Assembly (NCBI GenBank): GCA_043228905.1
Contig: JBHGNT010000020.1
Location: 1,302,001 to 1,366,000 of the forward strand
Origin: Azolla caroliniana
Lineage: Eukaryota; Polypodiophyta
Direction: 5' to 3'
Length of the DNA stretch: 64,000 nucleotides
Shown: piece after piece, positions 53,609-64,000 of the stretch
Layout of the letters: every line of letters starts with the position of its first letter
Numbering within the stretch: position 1 is the first letter of the stretch
The notes under the pieces: model-generated
Seen by the model: the letters and a program-made list of their open reading frames with translations, nothing else
The model's database searches: none
Told to the model about the DNA's origin: nothing
Program-made: the position numbers and the translations under genes

Positions 53609-56193
53609 ATATAATCTAGTTCGGATTCGTCCGAGGGATGAATGGAAGACTGCTTTTCGCACTTGCTATGGACATTTCGAGTATACTGTGATGCCATTCG
53701 GTCTCACGAATGCACCTGCAATTTTCCAGCATATGGCGAATGATATTTTTCGAGATTTTCTCGATATCTTCACTATAGTTTACCTAGATGACATTTTGAT
53801 CTATTCAAAGACCCAAGAGGAACATGATGAACATGTTCGTCAGGTACTATGTCGGCTCCGAGAATATGGTCTCTATGCAAAATTAGAAAAGTGTAGTTTC
53901 GGCCAGAATCAAGTGGAATTTTTGGGGTACGTTGTATACTCAGATGGTATTTCTATGGACCCCATGAAGGTTCAAGCAATTCTAGAGTGGCAGACTCCCC
54001 TTTTAGTGCGCGATGTGCAATGTTTTCTCGGGTCTGCAAACTTTTATCGGAAATTTATTAAAAATTATTCTAAGGTCGTGCTTCTGCTCACTCAACTCAC
54101 ACACAAAAATCAACCATTCATTTGGAGTTCGGATGCAGCCGAGGCATTTGAAAGTTTAAAACAGGCGTTTACAACGACACTGATCTTAGCACATGTCGAC
54201 CCGACAAAACGCTTCATCCTTGAAGCTGATGCATCCGATTTTGCACTAGGAAGTGTCTTGTCACAGACTGGAGATAACGGAGAGCTACATCCTGTCACCT
54301 TTCATTCCCGAAAGTTTGAAACTGCAGAGATCCATGACAAAGAACGTCTTGCAATCGTGGACTCTTTTCTACAATGGTGACATTTTCTAGAAGGCTCTTC
54401 TCAGTAGATCATTGTCTACAATGATCATAAGAACTTGACATATTTCCAAAATGCTCAAGTCCCGAGTCGGCGACAAGCCCGATGGGCGCAATTTTTGACT
54501 CACTTTGACTTTGTAATCATATATCGCCCTGGGATGTACAAGCAAGGAAAAGTTGATGCGTTTTCTCGACGCTCTTATATGGAACTTCGTCTAGGGGAAC
54601 CTGCATTTGAGCATCAAAAACAAATCCTTTTGGGTCCTAATCGCCTACGATTAATGGTAGTTAATGCCATAACAACACTTGAAGATTCCACTCTTCTTGA
54701 TTCCGTTCGAGATCATATGGCCACTAATGAATTTACCAAGGAGGTTTTGGATCATATTGTCCCAAATCGTGCTTCTAGTTCGCTGTCGAAAAACCCTCAG
54801 CAGGACTATCATTTGTTCTATTGGCATGGTGGTTTTCTATTTTGACAAAACCTATTGTATGTTCCTGATTGTCCCCCATGACTACAAGTTCGACAACATT
54901 GCCATGACTCACCAATGGCTAGACATTTTGGAGTTCACAAAACTCTAGAATTAGTTTCTCGACAATATTGGTGGCCTCGCCTTCGTCATTTTGTTGAGGA
55001 GTATGTTCGTAGTTGTGATACCTGTTGTCGATCAAAGAGTCCTCGACACCGATCCTATGGCTTACTACAACCACTTCCCATTCTGGAAAATCCTTGGAAG
55101 TCTATATCCTTGGATTTCATTACCGATCTCCCAGTTTCAAAAGGTTATGATGCAATTCTCACAGTGGTTGATTGACTTACCAAAATGGCACATTTCGTGC
55201 CATGTACGAAGTCTATTACTAGTCAAGAGGTGGTCGATCTAGTTATGCGGGAGGTATTTAAGCACCATGGTCTTCCAGATGATATTATTAGTGATCGGGG
55301 TCCACAATTTATTTCAAAGTTTTGGAAGCATATACTCAAACTTCTCCGAATTTCGGCTAAGCTTTCTTTGGGCTATCATCTTGAGACTAACGGCCAAACT
55401 GAGCGTACCAACCAGACATTGGAGCAATATCTTCATTGTTTCATCAACTACCAACAAGATGATTGGATTGATTTTCTGCACTTGGCTGAATTCGCTTACA
55501 ACAACTCGGTCCATTCTTCTACGAGATATTCCCCATTTTTTGCAAATACGGGCCGCCATCCTTAGTGGACAATGAATGCACATCCACAAGTGCCTACCAA
55601 CCTTGCTGCTACGGATCGTCTTAGTTGACTCCAAGAAATTCACGCTTCCATTCTTCACAATTTACATGATGCACAAGTTACACACAAGAGGCTTGTGGAT
55701 CGTCATCACCTAGATTCCTCCAAAAAATTCTGTGTTGGGGATCGTGTATGGCTTCTCCAACACAACATCAAGACTACTCGGCCTTGTGGTAAATTGGATT
55801 ACCAACGTTTTGGCCTGTACATGATCACTGGTAAGATAAGTGATGTTGCATATTGTCTTGGCCTCCCTCCGGTGTTCCACGTATCCCTTTTAGAACCTTA
55901 CACCAACAGTTCAATTCCGGGCTGTATTACAACTCCTCCGCAACTAGTTGAGTGCTTGGAAGGACCCGAATTTGAGGTTGCTGCCATTCTCGATTCTAAA
56001 ATCGTGCGCAACAAGTTGTATTACTTGGTTGATTGGCTACGCTATACCCCCAACGATCGAACTTGGGAACCTGCTGCAAATCTTTCCAATGCCGCGGACA
56101 TGGTCACCACATTTCATCGCGAATATCCTCATAAACCAGGTCCTACTACGAATCTTACGACCCGTGAGACGTGTTATCGAAGAAGGGGGATAG
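53609..56193 (+). pseudogene. chromovirus pol remnant, copy C
   Basis: Starts within RT (LVRIRPRDEWKTAFRT) and holds [29 protein letters not shown], RNase H ([11 protein letters not shown]) and integrase (CDTCCRSK, SDRGPQFIS, ERTNQTLEQYLHCF). A full chromodomain follows (FEVAAILDSKI, YYLVDWLRYTPNDRTWEP). Stops occur near 54378, 54403, 54843, 55171, 55564 and 55626, so it is inactive. The polypurine tract AAGGGGGATAG precedes the right LTR. Confidence 0.88.
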
Positions 56194-56194
56194 T

Positions 56195-56665
56195 GTCATG
56201 ACGACACTCACATTTTGTCTCAAAAGGAATTGAACCCACAACCTTGTTATACGCAGGTCAAATCCTTAACCATTGTAATAACAAGTTTATGCGTATTGTT
56301 TTTAGAATATATAATCTAATATCATGAGGATATTCTGAATTGCTTTATATTCTAGAATGTCCTAGAATATTCTAGAGTGTTCTATATGCTAGAACCTTCT
56401 AGATTACTCTATAAACCTTCTAGATTACTAGATTACCCCAGAATATTCTAGAGTGTTCTAGATTACTCTATAGAGAATTATAAATAAGGAGTTATCAACC
56501 ATCCAAAAACCAAATTGGTTCAATGCCATCCTATAGCTCCCTTTTGCCTACTCTGTGTACTCCATCTTATATCGCAATACAATACTTTCTGCCTCATCAA
56601 TATATCTCTTTCCCTTTTTCTCTCTCTTTCTTCTCTCTTTCTCTCTTTCTCTCTTTGTCTTGACA
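56195..56665 (+). repeat. right LTR of copy C
   Basis: 471 bp, TGTCATGACG to CTTGACA. TATA box at 56479 and arm AAATTGGTTCAA at 56512-56523. It contains many TTCTAGA-type repeats in U3 and a CT-rich U5. Confidence 0.9.
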
Positions 56666-58446
56666 GTGGCTCCTATTTTGGCTGGACTTAGTTGTTTAAC
56701 TCTTCTTCTAACTGACTAAGGAAATCAAATTTGTTCACAAGATTTGGGCTATTAGTACTATTAGGACTATCAAATATTCCTATTGAAATAGACTCAGGTT
56801 TAGTACAATTAGAACTAGCAACTATTTGGTTTACTTGTCTTTGTTAGGAAACAAGTCCCTCCAGATGGGAAGTGAGAAGAACAGTACGGCCTCGGCCGAA
56901 ACCGGATGTGGAAGACCCGGCAACGGAAGACCCGGTGAGAACCGGATGACATGTGCCCGGCAAGCGCCGGATGATGCAGGCCTAGTGAGGAGTGCTCACC
57001 GGATGAAGGGACATATTCGTAAATATGTTTCTGAGAGTCCATCTAGGCTATATTTGTAAATAGCCAGAAAGTCATATTAGTATAAATATGACTTAGGGCA
57101 AACTCTTTTAATTGTTTTTAGTTGTTGTTGTCATTTCTTGTTGGCGGAAGATTAGAGCGTGCAACTGTGTACAGAGAGAGTGAGAGAGGAAGAGGTCGTT
57201 TCCTCTGATTGTAACCGCCGCTTGTGGAGAAGATAGTAAGCTCTAGGTCGTGGCCTCAGTGCTTTCTTATTGTACATTCTGACATAGTGATAGTTTGCGG
57301 TCTGTGGGCTGCCGTGGTTTTTCCCGAGTTGGGTTTTCCACGTAAACATCCTGTGTACTCTTCTCTCTATCGTGTTGTGTTTCATTCCCTGTTTTCTGTG
57401 TTTTATTCTAGGCTTGGTTGTGGCCGAGCGTTGTTCATCGGGAGTGTCTAGTTCCTGTCAGTCTTCTTGGCCTATGGGGACAATTTACTGCAATATGCCC
57501 CGGTCCACCGCAATAAAGACATAGTTGATTTGCTCGACGTCACCACTTTTATTCTTCCGATAATGGTCCAGGACGACGTGTAGTGTCAATCTCCATCGGA
57601 GTCGGAGTATTCACTGGAGACACATTATATGACTCCCTCGGAAAAGGTTTCACTACCACTGAGGTGTAGGTGGGCTCTGATCTTGCCCTCGGCATCTAGA
57701 ATTACCGTTCCGAACATCGTTTGAAAAGGCGGTTGTCACATCTCATTGTGCGACTGATTGCTTCTGTTAAGGATTTCTTCGGGGAAGGTCAAGAGTAAAT
57801 CCTTGACATCGTTGTGTAAACCATAACGAAATTGCTCCATCAATGCTTGATCATCCCAAGGGATATCGACGACGAGTAGGTGGAAATTTGCAGCGTATGT
57901 GGAGGCTGGACGATCACCTTGGCATAATCGTCGGATTTTGTTGATTGTTGTCCTTATGCTGTAAGTATCTCCAAAACAGGCTTTAAACTCACTTATAAAT
58001 TCTTCAAAATTGTTTAGTAATGTAGATTCCTTTTCTAACAACGGAGTGAACCATGTCAATATTGAGCCACTAAGTAGAGTGCCTACTAGTCCCACTCGTG
58101 ATGCATCAGTGGGATATCGAGAAGGATGCATTTGAATCACTAAACGTACCTGATTCAGAAAACCTCTAAACTGTGATCGGGTCCCATCAAATTTTGCAGG
58201 AAGACCGATCTTGGGTTCTTTGTGAATCCCTTGAGTGCTTGATCCTTGTTGTTGTAGTTATACAATAGTCGCTTCAAGTTGTTGTACACGTAACGTCAAC
58301 TCCCCGTGTTGTTGTTTTTCCAATGCTATTTGTTGAAGATCCCCCAACAAACGATGATTTTCTTGTTCTAGTGCTACAAATTTCTCTTTTAAGCACTGGA
58401 GCTCCGAGAAAACAGATTGGTATTCCTGAGCGCTAACAATTTCCAT
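56666..58446 (-). pseudogene. chromovirus gag remnant, copy B
   Basis: Starts at an ATG at 58446 (MEIVSAQEYQSVFSELQCLK) with the same coiled-coil start as the intact gag. The capsid region at 58140-57736 is recognisable (FISEFKACFG, YAANFHLLVVDIPW). The zinc-knuckle region near 57480 follows. The C-terminus and shift heptamer are at 56694-56700. Stops include TAA near 58258. Interrupted by a solo copia LTR. Confidence 0.85.
56842..57460 (+). mobile_element. solo copia LTR with target duplication GTCTT
   Basis: 619 bp, TGTTAGG to CCTGTCA, flanked by GTCTT at 56837-56841 and 57461-57465. It carries the family hairpin (57046-57065), TATAAATATGACTTAGGG and CGTGGTTTTTCCC blocks. Confidence 0.9.
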
Positions 58447-58585
58447 TTTACTAGGGAGGATAAGAGGATTAGTATGAAGGGGAAAAAGGGGTAAGAAGAT
58501 GAGGGAAACAGGAAAGAAGACCGGAAAAAAGGGGATATGTAAGAAGATAAAAGGAAGAGGAGGAAAGGAGGAGACTGAAGGATTA

Positions 58586-58597
58586 AAATCGGTTCAA
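58586..58597 (-). promoter_or_regulatory. self-complementary primer binding site, copy B
   Basis: On the minus strand TTGAACCGATTT lies 2 nt after the 5' LTR. It is the exact reverse complement of the arm at 58782-58793, which begins 33 nt after the TATA box at 58826. Confidence 0.8.
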
Positions 58598-58599
58598 AC

Positions 58600-58660
58600 T
58601 GTCAGGAATAGTACTGAGACAGAGAAGAAATTAGTACTAAGAGGAATAGAGGGTGTAGAA

Positions 58661-58702
<42 letters not shown>

Positions 58703-59010
58703 AGGGAGAGAAAATGATGATGACAATGATATATTATATGAGAAGAATATACAAGGGAGGCTAGGAGACTTAAGACTGACGTTGAACCGATTTGGTTCGA
58801 AATAATGCCTTGTGCTTCCTTTTATAGTGTTCTCAGGAGTAGTCCTGGAGATTCTAGAATGTTCTAGAGAATTCTGGAATATACATTAATTTTCTATAGT
58901 AAAACTTAAATAAAAATAATATTCTACGTATTACAATAGATAGTGTAATGGTCAAGAGCTCGACCCATGTAACATAAGGTCATGGGTTCGAGTCTTGCCA
59001 TATCATGACA
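58600..59010 (-). repeat. 5' LTR of copy B
   Basis: 411 bp, partner of 49203-49634, shorter mainly in its GA-repeat region. R-U5 is in normal orientation. An antisense B-box match is at 58986-58994. Confidence 0.9.
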
Positions 59011-59639
59011 CTTATTGAGTTGATTGGGAAACATGAATAGAAACATCCCACGTGGATCGAAAAGAGTTCTTGCTAGAGACACCACTCAAATGGTTGCACT
59101 TGGTTTAACATAAGACAATCAACCTAGACCTTGGTTCAAGACTCCTTTTTTTTTGTTAAAGATTTTCGTCAGTAGTATTAAGAAAAAATGCCCGAAGGCT
59201 ACAACTTGAACTTGTCTGCCCAGAAGCTTACAACTTTTTATGTACAATGATGTACAATAATCCTAAGACCAAATATAGGACTTTGTAGTCCAGGTGTTGG
59301 AATTTGTTGATGTACACTACCATGATGTACTGATATTCAAGAAAGGGTCCATGGAAGACGATAGTGCCATTGAGGCCCTTGAGTTGACATTGTAAAGAGG
59401 GGCAACTTTTTCCATAAGTGAAGAAGCTTCGTCCTTCTCTTATTCACAGTCTCTAGGGAACCATGCATATTGTCATACTGGTGGTGGACTACTGCCATCA
59501 AGTTCTCCCATATTTCGAGCAGTACATTTGAGAGACGAAGATCTACCACATCATAAAGTCGATTACATCGACATTTCCATAATGTCCATAATGTCCATAA
59601 TGTGACCGTAATCACTGTTTTCCAAACCTAGACATATCG

Positions 59640-62600
59640 CACCTACTTTCAAGGTTGTTGAAAGGGACTACCTAATATCAATCTTTTAGTATGTACCATC
59701 ATTGCCATGCGAACATCGTTTGCCTCATACAACATCGAGCTAGAATGTAACACTCCCCACATCGTTGATCCCCATGAAAATAGGCAACCGATATTGATTT
59801 TTAAGAATAAAGAACGGACTTTATTCCATACTTGTCGAGCCAAGGGACAAGTACAAAGGACATGCTTGGTAGTCTCTTGAGCTATTGGCAAAAGCCACAT
59901 TGCCTAAGATTGGGCACTACATTCCCTTTTAATGAATGACCAACTGGTAATGCCATATGCACTAATAGCCATATGAAGAGAATAAAATTTAGTTGGCCCC
60001 TTAAATGACCAGATCCATCTCTAGTAGGTTTTCAAATGCAAAGTTGAGACACCCAAGTTAGTCCAATATTTCGGAGCTACTGGTACCGTTACATTCCGAG
60101 AGAGCAATAATGACCTTCCAAGTTTCATTGTGTATTGAAAGAAGGGAACCTTTATGGTCTGTTTCCCCAAGTAATGTGACCAAAACCAACCCCCCAGATC
60201 CCATATTAATCTTGCAACAAGGTCTTTTGCCTACAACCACAACACATCACACATGTGAAAAATGGAAGGATAAGGATCAAGCATCCATTTCTTTCCAGTT
60301 TTAGCAACCACTTTGATTGGTGCACTTCACAAATGTTGTAGATAAATGCAACCAAAGGTATAAGATTGCAAATTATTTGTTTGTTGTCCAGAACCTCAAA
60401 ATAAGAAGTGCACCCATTAGATGAAACATCCTTGACAACCAACAATGTGTCATTTATGAAGCATCCAAACCACATTTGTTCCTGCCTAGGTTGGAAGGTT
60501 GCAAAAAACGAAGAATATGCCATTGATATGCTAATAGTCATTATCTTGGCACCATGAACAGATTGTAAATGTGCACGACGATCTTCTTGTGGCATTTGCT
60601 GAAATTGAGTCCAATTTCTTATAGATGTAGCTGGCCCATTATCCAATTTACCCCAAGCAAGGCAAGTTCTTAGGCCCAACACTTTTCCTGCATTATCCCG
60701 AAATAGAGAATTGGCAAGAAGAGGCTAATTAAGTAATGCATCCCATGTAGAAGGCTTGTCCTTAAGCAAAAATGACTTAATCACATCCCATGCCCTTATG
60801 ATTCCTAGTAAAAATCTATTGGATGCAAGATCCCACCTTGGCGTTTGCACATGATTCAAGAACAACCACTTTAGAGAAGGTGACCAAACTCCTCCCATCT
60901 GAGGATTTAACTACATTAAATTATTTAGAATTATTCTTTTCTAGGCTTCTGATCCTGGCAACAATCCTATGAACACAAACTTAGTCAAGAGGGCTCTTGA
61001 CTGTATCAAAGGATCTATCAAACCCAACCCTCCATGGATTTTAGGTTGAATCAACACATTCCAAGAAACTTTGGCTACTGTTAGTGATCCATGTTCCTCC
61101 TCCCCCCCCTTGCAAAGGACAATTGTTGGGCATCCCTTTATGTTTTATTGATAATAGTAACGGAGATAACATTGCTTCTGGGCTCAAATCTATACCAACC
61201 ATACATCTCAAATACCGAACTGGTTCACCATGGTGAAACCATTAGAAAACAGGACCTAGATACCACGTAAGGTGAGTTTGTTCACTCACCCAAAGGCCTA
61301 CTGACTTATTCCAATTAAGTGCGGCACCTGTAGCATCTGAGAAAACTTGCAGATCATTTTGTACCTGGCCGAGATTACCAATCTCCCCGTCAACATAGAA
61401 GGCCGTGTCATCTGCAAACTCAAAGTCCAATATAGTAGACCGTGTAATAGGTAATGCTATGCCTTTTATACCAGCTAAAGAAGATGTTTTGTAGGAGGAC
61501 AAAGCTTTCCCAAACAAGATATCATTGCCTAACAAACCTAGAGATTGGAAATAGTGGCCCATATCCTTTAGCGAACAAAACTGAACTAGAAGCAAGCCTG
61601 TATAGGGCGGAAACACTTGTTATCCATGCAGCAGGGAAACCTAATCTTGATAACACTGCCTCAAGAAAATCCCAATCCACTTTATCATAAGCTTTCTCAA
61701 AGTCAAGCAATAATACTGCAAGTTGTTGTTTATTTTGCTCAGCTAATACAACCATTTCCTAGAACAAAAAGATATAATTATAAAAAATGCTTCTATCTTG
61801 TAGAAAACCAGATTGCGTGTCATGGATAATAGATGGAAACATAGATCGCAATCTAATAGCAATAGTTTGTGCCATAGTCTTATAAATGTCATTAAGCAAT
61901 GTTATTGGCCGCCACTTGGAGACTTCATCACACTGAGCATTCGACTAGGAATAATATATATGGTTCCTTTTGTCCATTCCGCAAGCATATTACCACTTGA
62001 GAATATTAAATTCACCGCTCTAGTAAGGAGATGACCAAGAAAATCCCAATAATGCAAATAGAAGCCAACACCTATTCCTTCTTTTCTTGTCCAAACATCC
62101 TCACCTAAGGATTTGGCTGTAGGAAAAACCTCTTGACATGTAAATGGTTCCAATAAATGAGATGCCATTATATATGTAACCTTCTGTTGAGCAATTGCAA
62201 GGACAAATTGTTTCTTGTAATTTAAGACTATCTGTTGTAAAAGATTTAGCAGACAATAGCCGATGATAATAATCCGAGACTATACATCACATCTCATAGT
62301 CATTTCATGTATAGGATCCATCAAGTAGCTTCAAAGATGTAATAGAAAGAGGTCTATTTCTTCACTTAAATTGATTGAAGAATTCCTTATTGACCCAATC
62401 TTGCCTTGCAACCAACGAGTAGCATTACGATAGTAAAAGAACATTGAGCGTGCCTCCTGTTTTTCTTTTAAACTTCTTTTTACTTGCTACAAATCACAAC
62501 GTAGCATAGATGTAGTTGGATACCTTTCCAACAGTTGTTGTAGTGCTACAAGAGCACAACGTAGGTTTGCAATTTCTGAATTGTAGTGATAAACAAACTC

Positions 62601-63540
62601 TGAAACTATTTTTGTGAAGAGAATCTTTGTATCAAGTATGACATGAACCATATTACCAAGTAAACAATCATTTGAGAAGTTGTAATTCGACCATAGCTTA
62701 GTGATTGACATCCGATGACTATCATAAGAATCTGATAACAATGAAGGAGGAATATGCAACTGCTTAGAATATCACCTCTTAGTAAATGTAACATTTAACT
62801 TCGAAGGGTCATTGTCAGAGATAGCTAAACCCGGGATAATTCCGAGGGATCCACCCGCATCCCAAAAAACACCACTAGCATAAAATCTATCTAGTGGAGA
62901 AAAATTTGCAGCAACCACACTACCATCTGATCTAGAAAACTGAAGGGATCCTTGTATATGTGAAAATGAATGCACCTTCCATAAATCAAGCAAACCAAAT
63001 GCAAAATAGAAGGAGTCCCAACACTTAGCTTCCTATCCTGAAATTGTGGTTGTTATACCTCCCACTCTATCGGTAACATCCTCAATCATATTAAAATTAC
63101 CTCCCACCAACCACCAATCCGCCAAACCCGTACCATAAACCTGCCCTCTCCGATGCAGAATTAGCGGCATAGAGATTCATGAGGCCAATCTTCTAGGATC
63201 CTATTTTTACAATAAGGAATTGTGCCCTCTTATTCGTAATAGTACCCGTTGACATGATAATAGACTGCAAATGTTGTCTAAGAGCAATGCATAATCCCGC
63301 CTGGCACCCATTGGGACCAAAGGCAAGAACCCAAAAATGAATCCACCGTCTTGGTAAAATGGGGTCATACTTCCAAATCCTATCCATGCATAGGTGATGC
63401 TCTTGCAGAAAAAGAATATCAATAATACCATATTAGAAGCGCCTAAATCTGATCGTAAAAGTCCTTTAAATCTGCGAAAAGCTTGAGCACCCAAGCTTTG
63501 CACATTCTAGGAAAGAAGATGTAAGGTGCCCATATTACAC
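59640..63540 (-). pseudogene. LINE ORF2 remnant (endonuclease and reverse transcriptase)
   Basis: The endonuclease begins near 63530 (NVQSLGAQAFRRFKGLL) with FLQEHHL near 63405, GGNFNMIEDVTDRVGG near 63090 and SDNDPS near 62815. The RT core follows: LAVLLLDFEKAYDKVDWDFL near 61720 and the active-site FADDTAFYVDGE near 61410. A zinc-finger tail (ETTKHVLCTCPLARQVW) lies near 59875-59830. Stops and shifts separate these blocks, so the protein is dead. The order EN-RT-zinc finger defines the plant L1 clade. Confidence 0.85.
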
Positions 63541-63600
63541 AGGTTTTAGCGATGTCCTTTTCTCAAGAAGAGCATCTTGGCAACCTTTCTGGGCACCCTC

Positions 63601-63850
63601 CTAAGCTCTCGCTTGCCTTCTTAAAAACAAATCCTTCCCTGCATTCTTATGCACCCTATGTTCCTTAACCTGCTTTTGAGAGGTCTGAATTGTCAAAGGA
63701 TCTTGTGAAACTGTGAATTGAAATCTAGCACAAGGGAAATTATCTACACCCTGAGCCATTTCAACACCAATAATATCTGGTTGACCAAAAAGAGGTTTTC
63801 CTTTGAGCTTATCGAAAGGAATCAAATTAACAAAGACATTGAACTATTGA
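63601..63850 (-). pseudogene. possible LINE ORF1 end
   Basis: A 74-codon open frame upstream of ORF2 (FDKLKGKPLFGQPDIIGVEM, then KQVKEHRVHKNAGKDL). The position and basic composition fit the ORF1 C-terminus. No zinc knuckle is seen in the window. Confidence 0.4.
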
Positions 63851-64000
63851 TTTGCATCAATTCCCATAATATTTGACGCATTTCCACAATCATAGTATCT
63901 TGTTGAGTAGAAGCAATCTTTCCTTTTAATTTATTAGAAGAAGTCAAATTAATAGACGTGATCAACTGTTGATTCTCAACAATTTTCAAGGGCGGCTGGC

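Larger units (their letters stand above)
53116..56665 (+). mobile_element. decayed Ty3 chromovirus, copy C (5'-deleted, left LTR rearranged)
   Basis: A plus-strand element inserted in copy B inside the frameshift hairpin region. The left LTR has normal U3 but an inverted R-U5. Gag, protease and the first part of RT are missing, and the right LTR is complete. Flanks (ACGAC left, GTGGC right) are at best a badly decayed duplication. It has its own LTR sequence, diverged from copies A and B. Confidence 0.85.
49203..59010 (-). mobile_element. decayed Ty3 chromovirus, copy B, with nested insertions
   Basis: Minus-strand relative of the intact chromovirus. The 3' LTR is 49203-49634 and the 5' LTR 58600-59010. 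The flanks CTTAC (49198-49202) and CTTAT (59011-59015) are a target duplication with one change. Pol lies at 49640-53115 and gag at about 56666-58446. Copy C (53116-56665) and a solo copia LTR (56842-57460) are inserted in it. Confidence 0.9.
59146..64000 (-). mobile_element. L1-type LINE, decayed, running off the right edge
   Basis: Minus-strand non-LTR element. The likely 3' end is a poly-A (nine T on the plus strand at 59146-59154). ORF2 pieces are listed separately. The 5' end, including ORF1, lies to the right of the window or in the last few hundred bases. Confidence 0.85.

Overview
This window looks like repeat-dense nuclear DNA of a vascular plant. It holds one split host gene with plant-type features, an N-terminally acylated CDK-like kinase with seven GT-AG introns. 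It also has a DUF247 remnant, a receptor-kinase fragment, Ty1/copia and Ty3/chromovirus LTR retrotransposons and an L1-type LINE. I cannot name the species.

Layout. 1-6660 is a patchwork of decayed elements: a minus-strand gag with a tRNA-Trp primer site, then pieces of at least two copia elements. 6663-16272 is a decayed chromovirus (copy A) carrying two solo copia LTRs and a 4.9 kb minus-strand copia. 16273-22136 is bounded by two 490 bp direct repeats that contain a receptor-kinase fragment; between them lie a minus-strand gag with its LTR, a DUF247 remnant and a decayed transposon-associated gene. 24000-28032 is the kinase gene (minus strand, eight exons, 742 codons by my splicing), followed by a 450 bp hexanucleotide microsatellite and unassigned DNA. 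32631-48067 is an older non-autonomous LTR element (target duplication TTTGC) encoding a gag remnant and a long coiled-coil protein. It was split by two young, apparently intact elements: a chromovirus at 33415-39170 (duplication GATAT) and a copia at 41107-46577 (duplication AAGAC). 49203-59010 is a decayed minus-strand chromovirus (copy B), itself carrying another chromovirus (copy C, 53116-56665) and a solo copia LTR. From 59146 to the right edge lies a minus-strand LINE.

The most interesting system is the chromovirus group seen in four diverged copies. Instead of a tRNA-complementary primer site it has a 12-nt sequence after the 5' LTR that is the exact reverse complement of a 12-mer starting 33 nt downstream of the LTR TATA box, that is, at the expected 5' end of its own RNA. 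That is the arrangement of self-primed (Tf1-type) reverse transcription. The 33-nt spacing is identical in every LTR where I could measure it. Copies A and C each carry an R-U5 segment inverted exactly at this 12-mer, as expected if the self-complementarity caused misprimed synthesis or inversion. The gag-pol junction also has a textbook -1 frameshift signal: GTTAAAC in phase, a 6-nt spacer and an 11-bp hairpin.
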